A model generated the notes under the pieces. It did no database searches. It was not told the DNA's origin and saw only the letters and a program-made list of their open reading frames with translations. Shown here in pieces: positions 56,346-64,000 of a DNA stretch of 64,000 nucleotides; the stretch's first letter is position 1, and each line of letters opens with the position of its first letter. The DNA comes from Morella rubra (taxonomy: Eukaryota > Streptophyta > Magnoliopsida > Fagales > Myricaceae), in assembly GCA_003952965.2 (NCBI GenBank), contig CM025851.1, positions 22,482,779 to 22,546,778 of the forward strand, in the 5' to 3' direction. Position numbers and translations under genes: made by a program.

Positions 56346-59093
56346 TCCACGCGCGTGCATGTCCATCCGAACGGGAGCCAATGCCAGATTGTCATTTGGT
56401 GACGTGGCAACGACCTTGCCTTTTTCTGATTCCTCTGAATGAGGAAATTCGAATTTGAAGCCGTTGATCAAATTCAAGCTCTGGGTAATAATAGCATGCG
56501 CTCTCCTACAGTGAAAATCAGTGTCCAAGCATTCAGTATGGTGCCTGCGGGACCAAATATTGTTGTGGCTACAAGATACTGCTTGGATCATTCACTGTTC
56601 CTTTGGGAAAAAAAAAGTGTCAGGATTTATCTTTTGCCCTCTGCCATTTCTTAACTGCATTAACGTCATGCTTGTAAATCAAAGTTTTGGCTACAATTTT
56701 TTTGATTCCACATTTTACTTTGTAAATTTAATAAATTCAAAATTTTGATTAGAATAATAATAATAAAATAACTTCAAAAAAATCTTATCTCTATCCTCAT
56801 TTAATAATATTTTTTCATTACAAAAGACATAAAATTCTACTAAAATTTTACTTTTTAACTATTTTTCTCAAAATCTAATAAAATTATAAGGTACTTCAAT
56901 TTCTACAATATTCTCAAATTTTCTGTAAAATTCTAATTTACATACATGGCCAAAGTCTTTCTTAACATGAAGGTGAAATGCAACAGATTTTCCTTTTAAT
57001 TCTTGAGTAGAACAAATATTACCGTTTTAGGTGGATAATTTAATTGCACAGGTGGGGACGGAACTGTAATGTGATAAATAATGGACGTCCTTGTTTAGGC
57101 AACATCGTTTTGATCCTATGTATTCGGTGCCTTTAAGATTCGTCCTGGAGCATCTAAGACCCTCCAAAATGCTTACCCTTCTTGTCTTTGAGTTGAACTT
57201 CATCCGAGATATTAATTTGCGACGATTCAGATCTTTTTTCTAATTTGTATTGATTTTTTCAATTAAAAAATTATGAAGATAAACACAATAAAAATAGAGT
57301 TTCATGACTTTCAATGCTGTTTGTGATTTGTAAATAATTGGCACAGAAGAATCTTACAATATTGAATAGTTGTGTCGTTTTTCTTTCCAAATTAGTTTAT
57401 TAATTAATTAAATACTGAATAGCCCATTCGCGACTTCTCAACTGTATCAAAAGCGTTATTTTGTTTTTCTTTGGGGAACTAACTAGGAATTAGGTCTCTG
57501 TTATGGAAATTCCCAGTGAGCTGGCAAAACGGTAGTTGATTATTGAATGCAACGCAGCTTTATTAGAAGTTCCTGCAAATAAGGACGCGGGAAAGAAACC
57601 TATCATGGAGCTGTTGGAGGAAGAAACGTCGGTTAACAGAAAAGAGTATATAAAAGAGTGAAAAGAAAAAAAAAATTAGAGGAACACATGTTTTTTTTTT
57701 TTATGAGGGCATAGTTGAGAGATTTCAACGCAAAAAGAAAAATACTAGAATGCGTTTGAAGTGTAAAATTTTACACTTCCTAAAATTTTAACACAATAAA
57801 AAAAATTATAATATAATCCCTCTTTCCCCATCACATCATTACTTTTCACTATAATAAATATTAAAAATCATCTCTCTCTTCACTTTTTCACCAAATTCAA
57901 TACCTTAAAATTTTAAACTTTTTAAAATTTTAACAATCAAACTCAAGCATTAAAGAAATCAATTCCCTCATACGGAAGAAAATAGTTTTTTTTTAACTAT
58001 TAAGTGTGTACAGGATCAAGATCAAGAATAATAGTTTTATTCCATCCGAGGTCGTCATAAGTTATTAAGTAAGATTTGTTTTCTTTATTTGTTTGTATCT
58101 TGGGTCCATTGTTGAATTTTTCATTGTATAATATATTATTTCTATTTAAATTACCCGTTGAAACACGGCTTTTCCCATGTATATTGTACATTTCTCTACT
58201 TCTCTCTTTTCAAGAGGTGCATATACCCTTTAATGTGAGCTATATAAAACTTGCCGTTTAATGTGGATGCCTCCTCGGCACCGTCCATACAGGCCAAAAC
58301 TTGAATTATTTAGGACCACGGATATAATTGGAAATTAAAGAAAAAAAGGCACCCTTGTACAAAATGGTGCCATTTTAGAAATGGCTATACATAATTTTTT
58401 CAACCACCGAGAAAGAATATAGAGATGAAAGATCCTGCAAAATGCCTGAGAGAGTTAAGTGGGGCCCATTTTTGCTTTGAGAAGGGTATCATGATTGTGT
58501 GAATTTCGGAAGTGGTAGAAGCTCCGTTGCAAAAAGAATGGAAATGACGGTTGAAAAGAGAGGAAACAAAGGGAAGAAAGATCTCCTTTTGATGATGAAG
58601 AATTTGGTTTGGCGTTGCATCCTGCAGAGCTTCAATCATGGCAGATCACCCAGGAGCCTCCTCCCCCTTACCTCTCTCCTCTTTTCGAACACATGCAAGT
58701 CTCGTTAACTGGTCTAACGAAAAATTCTTGGTAATTGATAATTTTCTTTTCAGAAAAATACACTTTGCATCTCCAAGTTGTACGGAGTATTGACATTTTG
58801 TACCACATCTTTTATTTCGTGATATTGAGCTCCTTAGGTTTTGATTTTCGGCAATTTGCACATTTCCATTAAATTGATCATTAAAACTAACATAAAATAG
58901 AGAAAATCACGTTTTTGCTCTCAAAAAGACATTTTATGCTGTGTCAGCTAATCAAGGTTAAATACATCGTTTTCCCTATTTCCATTAATTTTAACAGGAT
59001 GGTGCAAATCACCGAAAATCAGAACTTGAGGAGCTCAATATCACGAAATTGGAAGATGAGAATGCAAAGTGTCAATAACCCCATACTTGGAGA
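56346..59093. other. Left palindrome arm, non-coding part
   Basis: No gene is supported. The stretch is AT-rich, with poly-A/T runs (57661-57701), and its short open frames are mirrored exactly in the right arm. It is upstream DNA of the BIG GRAIN 1-like gene. Confidence 0.5.
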
Positions 59094-59727
59094 CACTACA
59101 AAAAAACCGACCTATAGCAGCGGTCGAAAACCGCTGCTATAGGTCAAAAAACTGCTATTATAACCTATAGTAGCGATTTTTTGCGGCGGTCATATACCCG
59201 TCGGCATAGGTCTATCACGGCAGTTCGGGTGACCGCTGGTGAAGACCTCAGGTCTATAGCGGTGGTATGACCACCTCTATATACCCAGGCGCAATTGCGC
59301 TATTTTGGCACTAAAGGTCTGTAGCGGCGGTCACAAACCGCCGCTACAGACCTAATATGACCGCCGCTATAGGTCTATAACGGCGGTCAGTGCCACCTAT
59401 AGCAACGGTCGGTGACCGCTGCTATAGGTTTGCAGCTTTTTTTTTTTTTTTTTTTTTTTTTTACCAACATTTCCGAATCACCACTAATTTTTTTCTATAT
59501 TTTTCTATACATGCTTTTTTTATCGGTAATACAAATTTATTTTAATAATCATAATTCATTGGATGTAAAAATTTAAAGACCAAGGATAATAAAACAAAAT
59601 ATACTTCATTATTATTGATTAATAATATTTTACAACAAACACAAGAATCTTTACAAATTAGGAATAGACTATAATAAGATGTAATTACAAGCTTTAAAAG
59701 AATCTCTATTGGACATGTTCTTAAAAT

Positions 59728-59922
59728 CTTGTTTTTCTCAATCTCACTAGCTTTGCGCTTCATATGATCATTGGTTTCATTGATCTTGCTCTGCAGTACC
59801 AACTTGTGCAGCTTCTCTTCATGACTTTCCATCTCACAGTGTTGCTTCACCTGTGCAACAGTCACATTTTCTTTGTGCCCAAGAGAGATGACTTCGTCAA
59901 AAGCAAAAATCAGTATTAATGC
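59728..59922 (-). pseudogene. Captured exon of coatomer subunit delta (delta-COP), left copy
   Basis: About 65 codons on the minus strand match plant delta-[23 protein letters not shown], then [20 protein letters not shown], then [11 protein letters not shown]. The intact gene encodes a COPI vesicle coat subunit of the Golgi. Only this exon and some intron-like flank are present, inside the CACTA foldback. The segment is free of stops but has no start, and the part just upstream of FAFDE is disrupted. Confidence 0.9.
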
Positions 59923-60280
59923 TCTTGGAAAGCAAGGAAAAGATGGCTGTAAACGGGGACAAAAAAGAGATATGAACATGCAATCTTTATCCTTGTACTC
60001 ATAGCTTATATACCGAAGAACAATGGAAGCATGTACCAGGAAAATCATCCTACAGTTTTACTATTACTCTAAACCCAACAGCTTCATAAGATAAGGTACT
60101 ATTACATTCAATAATAACATTGACAACCTAGACTCCTTTTGGCTAGTTTCAAAAGATAAGTTGAAACTTTGTCATTCTACTTCTTCGTGGTATAAGCTCA
60201 TGCAGTACAAGCATAAAGATTGCATGTTCATATCTCTTTTTTGTCCCTGTTTACAGCCATCTTTTCCTTGCTTTCCAAGA

Positions 60281-60475
60281 GCATTAATACTGATTTTTGC
60301 TTTTGACGAAGTCATCTCTCTTGGGCACAAAGAAAATGTGACTGTTGCACAGGTGAAGCAACACTGTGAGATGGAAAGTCATGAAGAGAAGCTGCACAAG
60401 TTGGTACTGCAGAGCAAGATCAATGAAACCAATGATCATATGAAGCGCAAAGCTAGTGAGATTGAGAAAAACAAG
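60281..60475 (+). pseudogene. Captured exon of coatomer subunit delta, right copy
   Basis: Reverse-complement twin of 59728-59922, reading on the plus strand, so the two copies are arranged tail to tail outward from the centre. The coding part is preserved in frame. The sequences flanking both copies on the centre side differ, which marks the inner limit of the palindrome. Confidence 0.9.
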
Positions 60476-61111
60476 ATTTTAAGAACATGTCCAATAGAGA
60501 TTCTTTTAAAGCTTGTAATTACATCTTATTATAGTCTATTCCTAATTTGTAAAGATTTCTTGTGTTTGTTGTAAAATATTATTAATCAATAATAATGAAG
60601 TATATTTTGTTTTATTATCCTTGGTCTTTAAATTTTTACATCCAATGAATTATGATTATTAAAATAAATTTGTATTACCGATAAAAAAAGCATGTATAGA
60701 AAAATATAGAAAAAAATTAGTGGTGATTCGGAAATGTTGGTAAAAAAAAAAAAAAAAAAAAAAAAAAAGCTGCAAACCTATAGCAGCGGTCACCGACCGT
60801 TGCTATAGGTGGCACTGACCGCCGTTATAGACCTATAGCGGCGGTCATATTAGGTCTGTAGCGGCGGTTTGTGACCGCCGCTACAGACCTTTAGTGCCAA
60901 AATAGCGCAATTGCGCCTGGGTATATAGCGGCGGTCAAACCGCCGCTATAGACCTGAGGTCTTCACCAGCGGTCACCCGAACTGCCGTGATAGACCTATG
61001 CCGACGGGTATATGACCGCCGCCAAAAAATCGCTACTATAGGTTATAATAGCAGTTTTTTGACCTATAGCAGCGGTTTCGACCGCTGCTATAGGTCGGTT
61101 TTTTTGTAGTG

Positions 61112-63857
61112 TCTCCAAGTATGGGGTTATTGACACTTTGCATTCTCATCTTCCAATTTCGTGATATTGAGCTCCTCAAGTTCTGATTTTCGGTGATTTG
61201 CACCATCCTGTTAAAATTAATGGAAATAGGGAAAACGATGTATTTAACCTTGATTAGCTGACACAGCATAAAATGTCTTTTTGAGAGCAAAAACGTGATT
61301 TTCTCTATTTTATGTTAGTTTTAATGATCAATTTAATGGAAATGTGCAAATTGCCGAAAATCAAAACCTAAGGAGCTCAATATCACGAAATAAAAGATGT
61401 GGTACAAAATGTCAATACTCCGTACAACTTGGAGATGCAAAGTGTATTTTTCTGAAAAGAAAATTATCAATTACCAAGAATTTTTCGTTAGACCAGTTAA
61501 CGAGACTTGCATGTGTTCGAAAAGAGGAGAGAGGTAAGGGGGAGGAGGCTCCTGGGTGATCTGCCATGATTGAAGCTCTGCAGGATGCAACGCCAAACCA
61601 AATTCTTCATCATCAAAAGGAGATCTTTCTTCCCTTTGTTTCCTCTCTTTTCAACCGTCATTTCCATTCTTTTTGCAACGGAGCTTCTACCACTTCCGAA
61701 ATTCACACAATCATGATACCCTTCTCAAAGCAAAAATGGGCCCCACTTAACTCTCTCAGGCATTTTGCAGGATCTTTCATCTCTATATTCTTTCTCGGTG
61801 GTTGAAAAAATTATGTATAGCCATTTCTAAAATGGCACCATTTTGTACAAGGGTGCCTTTTTTTCTTTAATTTCCAATTATATCCGTGGTCCTAAATAAT
61901 TCAAGTTTTGGCCTGTATGGACGGTGCCGAGGAGGCATCCACATTAAACGGCAAGTTTTATATAGCTCACATTAAAGGGTATATGCACCTCTTGAAAAGA
62001 GAGAAGTAGAGAAATGTACAATATACATGGGAAAAGCCGTGTTTCAACGGGTAATTTAAATAGAAATAATATATTATACAATGAAAAATTCAACAATGGA
62101 CCCAAGATACAAACAAATAAAGAAAACAAATCTTACTTAATAACTTATGACGACCTCGGATGGAATAAAACTATTATTCTTGATCTTGATCCTGTACACA
62201 CTTAATAGTTAAAAAAAAACTATTTTCTTCCGTATGAGGGAATTGATTTCTTTAATGCTTGAGTTTGATTGTTAAAATTTTAAAAAGTTTAAAATTTTAA
62301 GGTATTGAATTTGGTGAAAAAGTGAAGAGAGAGATGATTTTTAATATTTATTATAGTGAAAAGTAATGATGTGATGGGGAAAGAGGGATTATATTATAAT
62401 TTTTTTATTGTGTTAAAATTTTAGGAAGTGTAAAATTTTACACTTCAAACGCATTCTAGTATTTTTCTTTTTGCGTTGAAATCTCTCAACTATGCCCTCA
62501 TAAAAAAAAAAAACATGTGTTCCTCTAATTTTTTTTTTCTTTTCACTCTTTTATATACTCTTTTCTGTTAACCGACGTTTCTTCCTCCAACAGCTCCATG
62601 ATAGGTTTCTTTCCCGCGTCCTTATTTGCAGGAACTTCTAATAAAGCTGCGTTGCATTCAATAATCAACTACCGTTTTGCCAGCTCACTGGGAATTTCCA
62701 TAACAGAGACCTAATTCCTAGTTAGTTCCCCAAAGAAAAACAAAATAACGCTTTTGATACAGTTGAGAAGTCGCGAATGGGCTATTCAGTATTTAATTAA
62801 TTAATAAACTAATTTGGAAAGAAAAACGACACAACTATTCAATATTGTAAGATTCTTCTGTGCCAATTATTTACAAATCACAAACAGCATTGAAAGTCAT
62901 GAAACTCTATTTTTATTGTGTTTATCTTCATAATTTTTTAATTGAAAAAATCAATACAAATTAGAAAAAAGATCTGAATCGTCGCAAATTAATATCTCGG
63001 ATGAAGTTCAACTCAAAGACAAGAAGGGTAAGCATTTTGGAGGGTCTTAGATGCTCCAGGACGAATCTTAAAGGCACCGAATACATAGGATCAAAACGAT
63101 GTTGCCTAAACAAGGACGTCCATTATTTATCACATTACAGTTCCGTCCCCACCTGTGCAATTAAATTATCCACCTAAAACGGTAATATTTGTTCTACTCA
63201 AGAATTAAAAGGAAAATCTGTTGCATTTCACCTTCATGTTAAGAAAGACTTTGGCCATGTATGTAAATTAGAATTTTACAGAAAATTTGAGAATATTGTA
63301 GAAATTGAAGTACCTTATAATTTTATTAGATTTTGAGAAAAATAGTTAAAAAGTAAAATTTTAGTAGAATTTTATGTCTTTTGTAATGAAAAAATATTAT
63401 TAAATGAGGATAGAGATAAGATTTTTTTGAAGTTATTTTATTATTATTATTCTAATCAAAATTTTGAATTTATTAAATTTACAAAGTAAAATGTGGAATC
63501 AAAAAAATTGTAGCCAAAACTTTGATTTACAAGCATGACGTTAATGCAGTTAAGAAATGGCAGAGGGCAAAAGATAAATCCTGACACTTTTTTTTTCCCA
63601 AAGGAACAGTGAATGATCCAAGCAGTATCTTGTAGCCACAACAATATTTGGTCCCGCAGGCACCATACTGAATGCTTGGACACTGATTTTCACTGTAGGA
63701 GAGCGCATGCTATTATTACCCAGAGCTTGAATTTGATCAACGGCTTCAAATTCGAATTTCCTCATTCAGAGGAATCAGAAAAAGGCAAGGTCGTTGCCAC
63801 GTCACCAAATGACAATCTGGCATTGGCTCCCGTTCGGATGGACATGCACGCGCGTGG
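61112..63857. other. Right palindrome arm, non-coding part
   Basis: Mirror of 56346-59093. No independent gene is supported. Confidence 0.5.
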
Positions 63858-64000
63858 AGACCTTTATAAAGTCTCTCTCTCACTCCCTGTTCCCTGCATC
63901 CTTAAGGCGTGCCAGTTTGCTCTCATTACTCTCTCTCTCTCTCCCTCTCTGCAAAAACTCTCTCTCTGTCTCAGAAGCATCAATAGCTCTGTTATTTCCT
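63858..64000 (+). promoter_or_regulatory. Mirrored promoter of a predicted second BIG GRAIN 1-like gene
   Basis: The TATA-like TTTATAAA at 63863-63870 and the CTCTCTCT leader are the mirror of 56341-56204. They point rightward, out of the window. If the palindrome continues, a second copy of the gene would begin about 270 bp beyond the window end. Confidence 0.5.

Larger units (their letters stand above)
59094..61111. mobile_element. CACTA-type foldback at the palindrome centre
   Basis: CACTACAAAAAAACCGACC at 59094 is mirrored by GGTCGGTTTTTTTGTAGTG ending at 61111. Each side has about 330 bp of subterminal CTATAGC(A/G)GCGGTC-type repeats, a 26-27 base T/A run, and inward a captured delta-COP exon. 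Flanking triplets are AGA on the left and TCT on the right. These are reverse complements and not a direct duplication, so this is not an ordinary single insertion: it looks like two half-elements joined head to head. Confidence 0.8.
56204..64000. repeat. Giant palindrome, arms at least 3.8 kb, centre near 60102
   Basis: Paired positions add up to 120204-120205 throughout. For example 58000-58191 equals the reverse complement of 62014-62205, 58400-58639 that of 61566-61805, and 56439-56654 that of 63550-63765. The left arm is 56204 to about 60000 and the right arm about 60206 to beyond the window end, with an imperfect centre of about 200 bp. The arms are nearly identical but not exactly so: small differences occur at 59136-59145, 59262-59285 and 59953. 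The right arm is cut by the window edge. Confidence 0.95.

Noticed and set aside
59094-61111. Ordinary single CACTA insertion
   Set aside because: The flanking triplets AGA and TCT are reverse complements and the symmetry continues outside the element.
1-64000. tRNA or rRNA genes
   Set aside because: None recognised by eye. A tRNA scan of the window would be decisive.

Overview
This is nuclear DNA of a flowering plant, probably a eudicot. The support is spliced GT-AG genes, a CC-NBS-LRR gene of the eudicot At4g27190-like type, a BIG GRAIN 1-like gene, and plant-specific transposon families (CACTA/Ptta, MULE, PIF/Harbinger, L1-like LINE, endogenous pararetrovirus). The species cannot be named from the sequence. 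There are 1000 Ns at 51224-52223, so this is a draft scaffold. Only one host gene looks intact: a single-exon BIG GRAIN 1-like gene on the minus strand at 54569-55933. Almost everything else is nested or decayed mobile DNA and pseudogenes.

Layout. 0.3-7.7 kb: hAT transposase relic, a 1.4-kb non-coding element with a 7-bp direct repeat at its ends, a broken GRF zinc-finger gene and the C-terminal part of a MULE transposase. 7.7-14.6 kb: a PIF/Harbinger element in which both genes needed for movement, a DDE transposase and a Myb/SANT-like partner, have open reading frames. 15.7-16.8 kb: a CACTA end beside the C-terminal part of a CCCH zinc-finger gene. 17.5-23.8 kb: a full-length LINE in a 16-bp target duplication, dead by three stops and one frameshift. 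25.5-40.05 kb: a cluster of endogenous pararetrovirus pieces arranged plus, minus, plus around two inverted-repeat centres. 40.4-51.2 kb: a dead NBS-LRR gene with a 6.7-kb CACTA element inserted in an LRR exon, bounded by the 3-bp duplication AAT; the LRR reading frame resumes on the far side. 51.2-52.2 kb: assembly gap. 54.6-56.3 kb: the BIG GRAIN 1-like gene and promoter. 56.2 kb to the window end: one arm and most of the other arm of a very large palindrome centred near 60102. A CACTA-type foldback lies at its centre, and each half carries a captured exon of coatomer subunit delta.

How the parts relate. The Harbinger transposase and Myb-like protein would act together on the element's own ends. 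The CACTA in the NLR carries a Ptta/En-Spm-type accessory protein relic and dense GTTCGAAC-type motifs but no visible catalytic transposase, so it was probably moved in trans. The palindrome includes the promoter of the BIG GRAIN 1-like gene, which predicts a divergent second copy just past the right edge of the window. The most notable signals are the palindrome with its captured delta-COP exon, the CACTA-split NLR, the head-to-head pararetrovirus cluster and the apparently coding-complete Harbinger element.
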